Below are positions 27,805 to 36,456 of a stretch of DNA of 64,000 nucleotides, piece by piece. The notes under the pieces were generated by a model. It was given only the letters and a program-made list of their open reading frames with translations. It was not told the origin of the DNA and did no database searches. Both the position numbers and the translations under genes were made by a program. Origin of the DNA: Flavobacterium aerium. GTDB lineage: Bacteria; Bacteroidota; Bacteroidia; Flavobacteriales; Flavobacteriaceae. The stretch is from NCBI RefSeq assembly GCF_030766725.1, contig NZ_JARQWR010000006.1, positions 209,533 through 273,532 on the forward strand, read 5' to 3'. Positions within the stretch are counted from its first letter, which is position 1, and each line of letters begins with the position of its first letter.

Positions 27805-27812
27805 TAATTTTG
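27805..27812 (+). promoter_or_regulatory. -7 promoter element of FMN reductase gene
   Basis: TAATTTTG followed by C, exact TAnnTTTG match, 34 bases before the ATG at 27847. Confidence 0.5.
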
Positions 27813-27846
27813 CGTAAAATGGAATTTTAATGACACTCAATATATT

Positions 27847-28401
27847 ATGAATATACTATTATTTAACGGTTCAATTGATATCCGTCCACATACAGCAGCC
27901 TTCAAGCTTTCAGATTATTTAGAAGAACAATTTCGTGCACTAGGTCATGAAGTTGTTCAGTTCAATGTAGGAACAACAGCAATACCATTTCTAGATTTTA
28001 CAAATCCAGAAATACCTACAGAAGTTCAGTCTATGTGTGATGCATTTTTAAAAGCAGATGTTCATATTTGGCTTGCCCCTTTGTATCACGGAGGAATGCC
28101 TGGAATTATGAAAAATTGTCTGGATTGGTTAGAAATAACCAGTAAGAATACGAATCCGTATTTAACCGATAAATTGATTGGTTTGATCTGTTGGGCAGAT
28201 GGAGGTTATGCACTAAACGGAATCAATGGAATGGAAAGCGTAGCTAAATCATTACGCGCATGGGTACACCCATATAGTGTGCCAATTATTAAGTCAGATT
28301 TGTTTAAAGATATAGAACACGGGCATTTTTCTGAAATGAGTAAAAATAGATTAAACCGAATGGTACACCTATTAACAACGCCAAGACAGGAATTGAAATA
28401 A
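27847..28401 (+). CDS. NADPH-dependent FMN reductase family protein
   Basis: 184 residues, flavodoxin-like fold. The FMN-phosphate loop is FNGSIDIRPHTAAF at about 5-18, and APLYHGGMPGIMKNCLDW at about 77-94 is the flavin-contact and dimer motif. Members reduce flavins, quinones, azo dyes or metal ions with NAD(P)H. It differs considerably from the 2182-2715 paralog. It has its own promoter but lies 88 bases after the SufR-like gene, so both might answer to the same regulator. Confidence 0.86.
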   Translation: MNILLFNGSIDIRPHTAAFKLSDYLEEQFRALGHEVVQFNVGTTAIPFLDFTNPEIPTEVQSMCDAFLKADVHIWLAPLYHGGMPGIMKNCLDWLEITSKNTNPYLTDKLIGLICWADGGYALNGINGMESVAKSLRAWVHPYSVPIIKSDLFKDIEHGHFSEMSKNRLNRMVHLLTTPRQELK

Positions 28402-28403
28402 AT

Positions 28404-28432
28404 AAAAAAGCGGGATATTATCCCGCTTTTTT
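28404..28432. terminator. Bidirectional terminator
   Basis: AAAAAAGCGGGA and TCCCGCTTTTTT form a 12-base stem around TATTA, between convergent genes. Confidence 0.9.
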
Positions 28433-28433
28433 A

Positions 28434-28715
28434 TTATAATACGTCTTGAAAAGTTTCTACTTTTTCAAATACACTTTTGGCAAATGGACATAAAGGAATA
28501 ATTTTAACTTTTTTCTCTCTTGCTAAATCTACAGATTTACTGACCAATTGTTTTCCAATTCCTTTTCCTTTCAATACAGGATCTACTTCAGTATGATCAA
28601 TGATGATGCTTGCATCTCCAGCCCAAACATAACTCATTTCAGCAATAATTTTGCCTGCTTCATCTTTAACGAAAAACATACCTTTTTTGCCGTTATCTTC
28701 ATGTTGAATTTCCAT
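28434..28715 (-). CDS. GNAT-like N-acetyltransferase (YjdJ type)
   Basis: 93 residues from the ATG at 28715 (MEIQHEDNGKKGMFFV), the start that fits relatives; the frame continues to 28775. A minimal GNAT fold: EMSYVWAGDASIIIDHTEVDPVLKGKGIGKQLV contains the acetyl-CoA pyrophosphate loop GKGIGKQLV, and KIIPLCPFAKSVFEK near the end is the hallmark of the short YjdJ/Gtn10-like group. The acceptor is unknown. Confidence 0.88.
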   Translation of the reverse strand: MEIQHEDNGKKGMFFVKDEAGKIIAEMSYVWAGDASIIIDHTEVDPVLKGKGIGKQLVSKSVDLAREKKVKIIPLCPFAKSVFEKVETFQDVL

Positions 28716-28862
28716 AGTCATTAATTTTTTATTGATTGATTCTATTCTTTTATAGCTTGATTGTTTTAGTTTCAACTAAAATTTCAGCGTACAAGATAAG
28801 AAAAAAGTATCAAAATAGAAATAAATTAAACGCAACAATATTGCAATTAATTGAAATTTTTA

Positions 28863-28870
28863 TATTTTTA
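28863..28870 (+). promoter_or_regulatory. Probable -7 element of the flavoprotein gene
   Basis: TATTTTTA differs from TAnnTTTG at the last base and ends 4 bases before the ATG 28875 (CACA between). If used, the mRNA would be leaderless. Confidence 0.35.
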
Positions 28871-28874
28871 CACA

Positions 28875-29795
28875 ATGAAAAATAACAATCCTTTAGACGC
28901 AATAATTATAGGTGGAAGTTATGCAGGACTTTCCGCAGCAATGGCTTTGGGTAGAGCCTTACGTAACGTATTAATTATTGATAATCAAGACCCTTGTAAT
29001 AAACAAACGCCACATTCACATAATTTTATTACGAATGACGGTAAGGCACCCGCAGCAATAGCAGAAGTAGCTAGGGCAGAGTTGAAGAACTATTCAACAG
29101 TAAAATTCAAAATTGATACCGTTTTGGAAGTGCATAAATTTGAAAATCATTTTAAGGTGAAAACAGCTTTTGAAGAAGTGTATACCGCCAAGAAAATTAT
29201 ATTTGCGACAGGAGTTAAAGATATAATGCCTCCTATTGATGGTTTTGCGGAAAGCTGGGGAATCTCAATATTACATTGTCCATATTGTCATGGATATGAG
29301 GTGAGAAATGAAGAAACAGGAGTATTAGCACAAGGTGATATTGCTTTCGAATTTACTAAAATGATTAGCAATTGGACCACTAAACTAACCTTATTTACCA
29401 ATGGAAAAAAAGGAATAAGCGATGAGCAGTTTGCGATATTAGATAAGAATGGGATTTTGGTCAATACTAAAGAAATAAAAGCAATAAAACAGAACAATGG
29501 TCATATAGAACGCGTTGAATTTGTAGATCAAACTTCCAAAAATATAAAAGCATTATATACCAAAGCAGAGTACAAACAAAAATGTATTATTCCAGAAATA
29601 CTAGGCTGTGCTATTACTGAACAAGGATTAATTCAGGTAGATGATTTTAAACGAACATCTGTTCCAGGAGTATATGCTATAGGAGATTGTACAACACTAT
29701 TAAGAAGTGTGCCTGGAGCTGTTGCATCCGGAAATTTGGCAGGAGCAATGCTAAATAAAGAACTAATCGAGGAGCGATTTACTGTAATTAATTAG
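28875..29795 (+). CDS. Thioredoxin-reductase-like FAD/NAD(P) oxidoreductase
   Basis: 306 residues from ATG 28875 (MKNNNPLDAIIIGGSYAGLSAAMALGR has the FAD-binding GxGxxA-like motif). The redox-active disulphide is Cys135/Cys138 in HCPYCHGYEVR, as in the thioredoxin-reductase-like single-protein family that includes GliT/HlmI-type dithiol oxidases. The FAD-closing motif GVYAIGDCTT is near residue 270. The NAD(P) region has GVLAQGDIAF instead of the usual GxGxxA, so electron acceptor and partner are uncertain; some relatives use oxygen. The TTG at 28851 that opens the frame precedes a promoter-like TATTTTTA. The 3' end overlaps the convergent response-regulator gene by 8 bases. Confidence 0.87.
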   Translation: MKNNNPLDAIIIGGSYAGLSAAMALGRALRNVLIIDNQDPCNKQTPHSHNFITNDGKAPAAIAEVARAELKNYSTVKFKIDTVLEVHKFENHFKVKTAFEEVYTAKKIIFATGVKDIMPPIDGFAESWGISILHCPYCHGYEVRNEETGVLAQGDIAFEFTKMISNWTTKLTLFTNGKKGISDEQFAILDKNGILVNTKEIKAIKQNNGHIERVEFVDQTSKNIKALYTKAEYKQKCIIPEILGCAITEQGLIQVDDFKRTSVPGVYAIGDCTTLLRSVPGAVASGNLAGAMLNKELIEERFTVIN

Positions 29796-30501
29796 GAACT
29801 TTACTATTCAGAATATTAAATAATTCTCGTTTGTAGGTAATTCCAATCGGGATAATGGTATCATTAATTTTAATAATCTCTTTCTTAAAACATTTAATAT
29901 GATCCAAGGCAATAATATAAGATTTGTGTACGCGCATGAATATTGATTTTGGAAGCATTTTTTCCAATTCATTCGTAGTAATAGAAGCGAGATAATTTCT
30001 TTTTACCGTATGCAATTTGACATAATTTCCAAAACTCTGGGCATAAAGTATTTTGTCAAGCTCAATCTCGATTTGGGCGCCATCCACTTTAATACTAATT
30101 GTTTTCCCCGGTAGATCTTTTGTTACATCCTGTGCTGATACAGAAGTAATAAGACGGTCGATTGCTTTTAAAAAACGGGGAAAATAAATGGGCTTCAACA
30201 AGTAATCAATTACACCATATTCATAACTTTCCAATGCAAATTCAGAATATGCAGTAGTAAGAATTGTTTTAGGTGGTTTTGTCAACATCTTTAGCAATTC
30301 TAAGCCAGTGATTTCAGGCATATCAATATCCAAAAACATTAAATCAACAGTATTCTCTCTAAGGTAGTTTAATGCCTCAATACCGTTATAACATTGCGCA
30401 ACAAGTTCCAGTTGAGGGAACTGCGTTTTGATGTAATTCGTTAACACATAATGTGCTGCAGGTTCATCATCAACTATAATACATTTTATAATTTTATTCA
30501 T
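29788..30501 (-). CDS. LytTR-type response regulator
   Basis: 237 residues. Receiver domain (1-120) with acidic pocket D11/D12, phospho-acceptor Asp58 (LMFLDIDMPEITG) and Lys102-type KPI; then a LytTR DNA-binding domain (about 140-235; YVKLHTVKRNYLASITTNELEKML). Such AlgR/AgrA-type proteins bind short direct repeats about two turns apart. The kinase gene is immediately upstream (8-base overlap), and the divergent efflux operon is the likely target, with repeats at 31658-31710. The 3' end overlaps the convergent flavoprotein gene by 8 bases. Confidence 0.93.
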   Translation of the reverse strand: MNKIIKCIIVDDEPAAHYVLTNYIKTQFPQLELVAQCYNGIEALNYLRENTVDLMFLDIDMPEITGLELLKMLTKPPKTILTTAYSEFALESYEYGVIDYLLKPIYFPRFLKAIDRLITSVSAQDVTKDLPGKTISIKVDGAQIEIELDKILYAQSFGNYVKLHTVKRNYLASITTNELEKMLPKSIFMRVHKSYIIALDHIKCFKKEIIKINDTIIPIGITYKRELFNILNSKVPN

Positions 30502-31534
30502 CTGAAACCCTTTTCAATTGCAAATCTAAATTTACGGTATAAATATTATCTTTTTTCTGAATATCTAAATTATAATTATTCGCATAAATAATATTAAGAC
30601 GTTCCATTACATTCTTTATTCCAATCTTGGTTGAAACAATATTCGTTTTCTTTTTAGGAATAGAGTTCACCACCTTAAAAAATAAACGGTCCTCTTCAAT
30701 ATGAGCAGAAATATGAACGAAGCAAGATTCAATAGCACAGGTTCCATGTTTAAAAGCATTTTCAATGAAAGTGATTAGCAACATTGGAGAAATTTTATAG
30801 ATTGCGGGATTCTCAATATTAAAATTATATTTGATTTCGCAACGGTAGCCCAAACGCTCTTTTTCTAAGTTGATGTAACTATTAATAAAGATAAGTTCAT
30901 CATCCATAGTCACACATCTTTTTGTATTGGTTTCCAATTGATAACGCATCAATTGAGATACTTGCATAATTAAATCAGGAGTACGTTTAGGATCTTGTAG
31001 GCTAATTCCATAAAGCGTATTGAATGTATTAAATAGAAAATGAGGATTCAGTTGATTTCTCAATGCTTTCAATTGAATTTCTTTATTAAGAAGAGATTCA
31101 ACCGTTTTCTTTTTTTCTTCTCTGTAAAATTTAAGCAAGAGAATCGGACACATAATACAGATTAGTGTTGCTATAAGCACAGTAAGCTGAAAAAGATAAC
31201 TATTTTGTTTCACGGACTTGTATAAAAAACAATCTTTATAAAGCCATTGGTTTGTTATCTCATAGAGTACAATAGAGAAAAGAAGTACCAAGACAGTACT
31301 AGAAAGTAAATAAAGAAATGGGCGATGTGCTTTTAATAGAATTGGTAAAATAAAGAAACGATTCAGCTGCGCATGAGCATAAAGCAGTAAGAAATAGCAA
31401 AAAGCTTTTCCAAGTCCATCGGCTGAAATCATAAATATCCAATCATTTAAAGTGAAAAGGATGAATGAGAACAGTAAGATGATTAATTCATGCCACCATT
31501 TGTTTTCCAAAATATATTTATATCGAATTTTCAT
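30494..31534 (-). CDS. LytS-family sensor histidine kinase
   Basis: 346 residues. Four transmembrane helices in the first 135 residues with no recognisable extracellular domain, then the His_kinase domain (COG2972 type): LRNQLNPHFLFNTFNTLYGI with phospho-accepting His165, and a short ATPase region with LITFIENAFKHG (N box) and a glycine-containing GIKNVMERL. The signal is probably sensed in or near the membrane. Translated with an 8-base overlap into the LytTR regulator. The gene starts 235 bases from the divergent efflux operon. Confidence 0.93.
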   Translation of the reverse strand: MKIRYKYILENKWWHELIILLFSFILFTLNDWIFMISADGLGKAFCYFLLLYAHAQLNRFFILPILLKAHRPFLYLLSSTVLVLLFSIVLYEITNQWLYKDCFLYKSVKQNSYLFQLTVLIATLICIMCPILLLKFYREEKKKTVESLLNKEIQLKALRNQLNPHFLFNTFNTLYGISLQDPKRTPDLIMQVSQLMRYQLETNTKRCVTMDDELIFINSYINLEKERLGYRCEIKYNFNIENPAIYKISPMLLITFIENAFKHGTCAIESCFVHISAHIEEDRLFFKVVNSIPKKKTNIVSTKIGIKNVMERLNIIYANNYNLDIQKKDNIYTVNLDLQLKRVSDE

Positions 31535-31657
31535 CTCGGGGGAATTCTTATAAGGGAGTCATTATGATTTTAGTATGATGAACAATTAGTTCAATATCAG
31601 ACTATAAAATTTAAGTCAATTACTACAAAGATCATTCTTTTTTTACATACTTCAAGG

Positions 31658-31710
31658 ATATAAATGATGTATTCAATTCGTCATTTACGATTCGTATTCA
31701 TCATTTATAT
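31658..31710. promoter_or_regulatory. Repeat-rich operator-like block between lytS and efflux operon
   Basis: ATATAAATGATG (31658-31669) and CATCATTTATAT (31699-31710) are a perfect 12-base inverted repeat 29 bases apart. Inside and overlapping are direct repeats: TTCGTCATTTA (31677) and TTCATCATTTA (31697), exactly 20 bases apart, and GTATTCA at 31669 and 31694. The 20-base period suits LytTR-type binding. The block ends 25 bases upstream of the -7 element of the efflux operon, which lacks a -33 TTG, as expected for an activated promoter. This is inference. Confidence 0.55.
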
Positions 31711-31734
31711 GGCAAAAATAGCCCGTTAAAGAAA

Positions 31735-31742
31735 TAATTTTG
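31735..31742 (+). promoter_or_regulatory. -7 promoter element of TolC-RND-adaptor operon
   Basis: TAATTTTG, exact TAnnTTTG match, 27 bases before the ATG 31770, without a -33 TTG. Confidence 0.55.
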
Positions 31743-31769
31743 TGAGAATAATTCACAATCATCTCGGCA

Positions 31770-33164
31770 ATGAATTCAAAAAAAAATAGCACTATACTTT
31801 TAATACTTCTAGTGTCATTTGGCACTTTTGCACAAAAACAAATACTAACATTAAAAGAAGCTGTAAATACCTCACTTGAAAATTATGGAACGATTAAGGC
31901 AAAAAATTATTATGTTGATGCCGCACAAGAAACAGTAAAACAAGCAAAAAGAGAATATTTACCGAATTTAAACATTTCAGCACAACAAACCTATGGAACA
32001 ATTAATGGTCAAAATGGACCATTGTATGGTTTGGGCGGATTAGGAGTTGCATCATCAGGACTTCCGTTACCCGAACAAAATTGGAATGCTGCTTTTGGAG
32101 CTTTATACTTAGCCAATGTCAATTGGGACTTTTTTACTTTTGGAAGAATCCAAGAAAAGATTAATCTTTCAAAAGTTGCAGCAGAGCAAAATAAAAGTGA
32201 CTTAGAACAAGAAAAATTTCAGCATAAAATTAAAGTTTCAGCAGCCTATTTAAATTTATTGGCAACCCAACGATTATTATTATCGCAACGTAAAAATTTA
32301 GATCGGGCAGAAGTTTTTAAAAATATTGCAACCCAACGGGTTAAAAATGGACTGTTAGCAGGAGTAGACTCTGTTTTAGCAACTGCCGAAGTTTCCAAAG
32401 CGAAGATCTTATTGAATCAAGCTAAAGAAGCAGTCAAAGAACAGAATAATAAATTAAGTTTCTTAATGGGAACCACAGTTCAAGATTTTGTTTTGGATAC
32501 AACATTAGTCTATCGAATTCCTGCTTCTGTATTGACACTCGAATCATCGGCTACAGCAAATCACCCAGTATTAGAATTTTATAAAAATAGAGTGGATTAT
32601 AGCAACCAGCAAGTAAAATTATTCAAAAGAAATTATTACCCAACGTTCAATTTATTTGGCGTTTTTCAAACGAGAGCCTCAGGATTTGATTCTCAGTATG
32701 CGGTGGATCAACATGCTTATACCCGAAATTATTTTGATGGAATAGACCCAAGCCGAAGCAACTATTTGGTTGGAGTAGGAGTTGTTTGGAATCTGACTGC
32801 TCCATTCAGAGTTAGTAAACAAGTTCATGCACAAAAGTTAGTTTCAGAAGGATTACAACAAGAATATGAAGTGGTGAATCAGGAATTAAAAGCACAATTG
32901 GATGTAGCAAATGCTAAAATACAATTTGCGATGGACAATTATAATGAAGCACCCATACAAGTAAATGCTGCGTCACAAGCCTATAGGCAAAAGAACGCCA
33001 TGTATAAAAATGGACTTGCAACGATGGTCGATATTACACAAACATTATACACTTTAAATCGAGCAGAAATTGACCGAGATATTGTCAATAATAATGTATG
33101 GCAGTCCCTTTTATTAAAAGCAGCTGCAACGGGTGATTTCAACTTATTTATTAATGAATTTTAA
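31770..33164 (+). CDS. TolC family outer-membrane efflux protein
   Basis: 464 residues. Signal peptide ends at FGTFAQ (22). Two repeated coiled-coil/strand halves (LNLLATQRLLLSQRKNLDRAE and YRQKNAMYKNGLATMVDITQTL are the typical outer-membrane efflux protein helices). It forms the outer-membrane channel of a tripartite pump with the RND permease 12 bases downstream and the adaptor after it. No lipidation Cys, so an ordinary TolC rather than the OprM lipoprotein type found at 40587-42002. Confidence 0.93.
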   Translation: MNSKKNSTILLILLVSFGTFAQKQILTLKEAVNTSLENYGTIKAKNYYVDAAQETVKQAKREYLPNLNISAQQTYGTINGQNGPLYGLGGLGVASSGLPLPEQNWNAAFGALYLANVNWDFFTFGRIQEKINLSKVAAEQNKSDLEQEKFQHKIKVSAAYLNLLATQRLLLSQRKNLDRAEVFKNIATQRVKNGLLAGVDSVLATAEVSKAKILLNQAKEAVKEQNNKLSFLMGTTVQDFVLDTTLVYRIPASVLTLESSATANHPVLEFYKNRVDYSNQQVKLFKRNYYPTFNLFGVFQTRASGFDSQYAVDQHAYTRNYFDGIDPSRSNYLVGVGVVWNLTAPFRVSKQVHAQKLVSEGLQQEYEVVNQELKAQLDVANAKIQFAMDNYNEAPIQVNAASQAYRQKNAMYKNGLATMVDITQTLYTLNRAEIDRDIVNNNVWQSLLLKAAATGDFNLFINEF

Positions 33165-33176
33165 TTTTTTTGACTA

Positions 33177-36100
33177 ATGAATTTAATACGTTTCGCTCTT
33201 CGTAAGCCAATATCAATATTAGTTTTAGTGGCTGGGCTATTCTTTTTTGGAGTAGGTGCCATTCGCGATGTAAAAGTAGATATTCTTCCGAAGATGAATT
33301 TACCCGTAATTTATATTGCTCATCCTTTTGGTGGATATACACCCGATCAAATGGAGTCTTATTTTGCCAAAAGTTATACAAATATCTTATTATTTGCCAA
33401 TGGAGTAAAATCGATTGAAACCAAAAACATACAAGGTCTGATGATTATGAAAGTTTCATATTATGAAGGAACGAACATGGCACAGGCAGCAGCAGAAATT
33501 AGTGCATTGTCTAATAGGATTCAAGCGGCTTTTCCACCCGGAACGCAACCTCCTTTTGTTATCCGATTTGATGCCTCTTCACTACCAATTGGACAGTTGG
33601 TTTTGAGTAGTCCAATACGTTCGAATAATGAATTACAAAATCTAGCAGATATTTATGTCCGTTCCTCTTTTACATCTATTCCGGGATTACTTTCGCCAGC
33701 ACCATTTGGAGGAAGCCCAAGAACCATAGAGATTAATGTAAATCCAGATTTATTACGTTCACATAATCTTACTGCAGATCAGGTTGTTGAGGCAATAAAA
33801 TTGAATAACCTTACTGCACCATCTGGAAATGTCAGAATTGGAGATCAGAATTATATTACGCCAACAAACAATACAATTAAAGCAGTTAAAGATTTTGAAA
33901 ACATTCCATTGTTCAAAGGAGCAGTCCAAAACTTATATTTAAAAGATGTTGCCGTTGTAAAAGATGGAGGAGATGTTACAGCAGGTTATGCCTTAGTAAA
34001 TGGAAAACGATCTGTTTACGTGAGTATTGCGAAAGCTGCTGATGCATCCACTTGGGAGATTGTAAAAAAATTAAAAGCTGAACTTCCTAAAATACAAAGT
34101 ACATTACCCGAAGATGTAAAATTATCCTATGAATTTGACCAATCTGTCTATGTTATCAATGCTGTAAAAAGTTTGATTACTGAGGGAATCATAGGAGCAG
34201 TATTAACAGGGCTTATGGTATTATTATTCTTAGGCGATAAAAGAGCTGCATTAATTGTAATCTTGACTATTCCGATATCAATTATTTCAGGAGTATTATT
34301 TTTGAAATTATTTGGGCAAACCATCAATTTAATGTCGTTGAGCGGACTAGCCTTAGCGATTGGTATTCTGGTCGATGAGAGTACGGTGACCATTGAAAAT
34401 ATACACCAGCATCTTGATATGGGTAAACCCAAGGCACTTGCTATATGGGATGCATGTAAAGAGATTGCATTACCAAAATTATTGATCCTATTCTGTATTT
34501 TGGCCGTGTTTGCTCCTGCCTTTACAATGACAGGGATACCAGGATCTTTGTTTTTGCCTTTGGCTTTAGCTATTGGTTTTTCAATGATTATTTCATTTTT
34601 ATTATCACAAACCTTTGTACCTGTTATGGCTAACTGGTTAATGAAAGGACATGAGGATAAACACATTAAACATAAAAAAGAAATCACGACAGACGAAGCG
34701 GTATTTATTGCTTCAGGCTTAACACCGGAATCAGCGGAAGATGCTTTTGTCCAAAAGAAGATTTTAGTAGAAAGAGAAGACTTTAATAATGATGGAAAAA
34801 TCAGTCGATTCGAACGATTCAGAAATCGTTTTATGAAACTATTAGACCGTCTTTTTATTCACCGCAAAGGAGTTACGATTGCTTATTTAGTAATCATCAC
34901 AGGATTAGCTGTTTTACTATTGAATACAATCGGACAAGATGTATTCCCTAAGGTGAACTCCAGTCAGTTTCAATTGCGAATGAGAGCTCCTGATGGAACA
35001 CGTATTGAGCGAACAGAAGTAAAAGCAATCAAAGTATTGAAAGAACTTGAGAATATGGTCGGGAAGGAGCATATTGGTATTTCTTCGGTATATGTGGGAC
35101 AACACCCTTCTTTATATTCGATTAGTCCAATTTATTTATTTACGGCAGGACCACATGAAGCTGTTTTTCAAATCAGTTTGAAAGAGTATGAAGCCGATAT
35201 GGATGAGTTTAAAGATCAATTGAGAGCCCGTGTGAAAAAAGCAATGCCCGAAGTAAAGCTTTCTTTTGAACCTATAGAATTGGCTGATAAAGTGTTGAGT
35301 CAAGGTTCACCAACACCAATTGAAATAAGAATTGTTGGTAAGAATAAAATACAAAATGAAGTTTATGCAAATAAACTGGTAGAGAAGTTAAATAAGATTG
35401 ATTACATGCGTGATGTTCAAATTGGGCAATCAATAAAATATCCATCCATGAATATTAACATTGATCGTGTAAAAGCAGCCCAGTTGGGGGTAGACATGAA
35501 TGATATTTCTCGCTCACTAATTGCATCCACTTCCTCCTCAAGATATACAGAGAAAAACACTTGGATTGATGAAAAAATTGGATACTCTTACAGTGTACAA
35601 GTTCAAGTGCCTTTGAACCAGATGAATAGTAAAAGTGATATTGAAAGCGTTCCATTATTGAGAAATACAATCCGTCCAGTATTAGGAGATGTGGCTACGG
35701 TTACACCTTCTACAACACATGGAGAAAATGATAATCTGGGGGCTTTACCATATCTAACCGTAACGGCAAATATTCATCAAACCGACTTAGGAAAAGCGTC
35801 CAATGATGTGAGCAAAAGTATTGCATCACTAGGCGAATTACCACGTGGTTTATTTGTAGAACCAATTGGGTTAAGTAAAGTACTCAAAGAAACGATGGGA
35901 AGTCTAGAATCAGGCTTATTAGTTGCTGTAGTGGTTATTTTCCTAATGCTAGCAGCAAATTTCCAATCATTTAAAGTCTCATTGGTTATTTTAACAACAG
36001 TTCCAGCAGTAGTACTAGGTGCATTATTAATGTTATTAATTACAGGATCAACTTTAAATTTACAATCCTATATGGGAATTATTATGTCGGTAGGGGTTTC

Positions 36101-36449
36101 AATTGCTAATGCTGTATTATTAATTACCAATGCGGAACAATTACGGAAACACAATGGAAATGCATTACAATCGGCGCGAGAAGCAGCAGGATTACGTATT
36201 CGTCCCATTATTATGACCAGTGTGGCAATGATTGCAGGAATGTTACCTATGGCTATTGGACACGGTGAAGGAGGAGATCAAGTATCACCATTAGGAAGAG
36301 CTGTTATTGGAGGTTTATTATTCTCAACCTTTACTGTATTAATTATTTTACCTTTAATATTCGCTTGGGTGCAAGGAAATACTTCAACCGATTCAGTATC
36401 CTTAGATCCAGAAGATCAAGAAAGCAAACACTATATCTCATCTTTATAA
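33177..36449 (+). CDS. RND efflux permease with an EF-hand-like loop
   Basis: 1090 residues, inner-membrane proton-driven pump. N-terminal helix, two large periplasmic halves, 12 transmembrane helices. The proton-relay region of TM4 reads GILVDESTVTIENIH with D400/E401, i.e. D-E instead of the D-D of AcrB, as in a distinct RND group. The cytoplasmic connector between the two halves contains DFNNDGKISRFE (residues 535-546), a full match to the EF-hand calcium-loop pattern. Substrate unknown. It is between its TolC and adaptor genes and is probably regulated by the divergent LytS/LytTR pair. Confidence 0.93.
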   Translation: MNLIRFALRKPISILVLVAGLFFFGVGAIRDVKVDILPKMNLPVIYIAHPFGGYTPDQMESYFAKSYTNILLFANGVKSIETKNIQGLMIMKVSYYEGTNMAQAAAEISALSNRIQAAFPPGTQPPFVIRFDASSLPIGQLVLSSPIRSNNELQNLADIYVRSSFTSIPGLLSPAPFGGSPRTIEINVNPDLLRSHNLTADQVVEAIKLNNLTAPSGNVRIGDQNYITPTNNTIKAVKDFENIPLFKGAVQNLYLKDVAVVKDGGDVTAGYALVNGKRSVYVSIAKAADASTWEIVKKLKAELPKIQSTLPEDVKLSYEFDQSVYVINAVKSLITEGIIGAVLTGLMVLLFLGDKRAALIVILTIPISIISGVLFLKLFGQTINLMSLSGLALAIGILVDESTVTIENIHQHLDMGKPKALAIWDACKEIALPKLLILFCILAVFAPAFTMTGIPGSLFLPLALAIGFSMIISFLLSQTFVPVMANWLMKGHEDKHIKHKKEITTDEAVFIASGLTPESAEDAFVQKKILVEREDFNNDGKISRFERFRNRFMKLLDRLFIHRKGVTIAYLVIITGLAVLLLNTIGQDVFPKVNSSQFQLRMRAPDGTRIERTEVKAIKVLKELENMVGKEHIGISSVYVGQHPSLYSISPIYLFTAGPHEAVFQISLKEYEADMDEFKDQLRARVKKAMPEVKLSFEPIELADKVLSQGSPTPIEIRIVGKNKIQNEVYANKLVEKLNKIDYMRDVQIGQSIKYPSMNINIDRVKAAQLGVDMNDISRSLIASTSSSRYTEKNTWIDEKIGYSYSVQVQVPLNQMNSKSDIESVPLLRNTIRPVLGDVATVTPSTTHGENDNLGALPYLTVTANIHQTDLGKASNDVSKSIASLGELPRGLFVEPIGLSKVLKETMGSLESGLLVAVVVIFLMLAANFQSFKVSLVILTTVPAVVLGALLMLLITGSTLNLQSYMGIIMSVGVSIANAVLLITNAEQLRKHNGNALQSAREAAGLRIRPIIMTSVAMIAGMLPMAIGHGEGGDQVSPLGRAVIGGLLFSTFTVLIILPLIFAWVQGNTSTDSVSLDPEDQESKHYISSL

Positions 36450-36456
36450 TTATACA

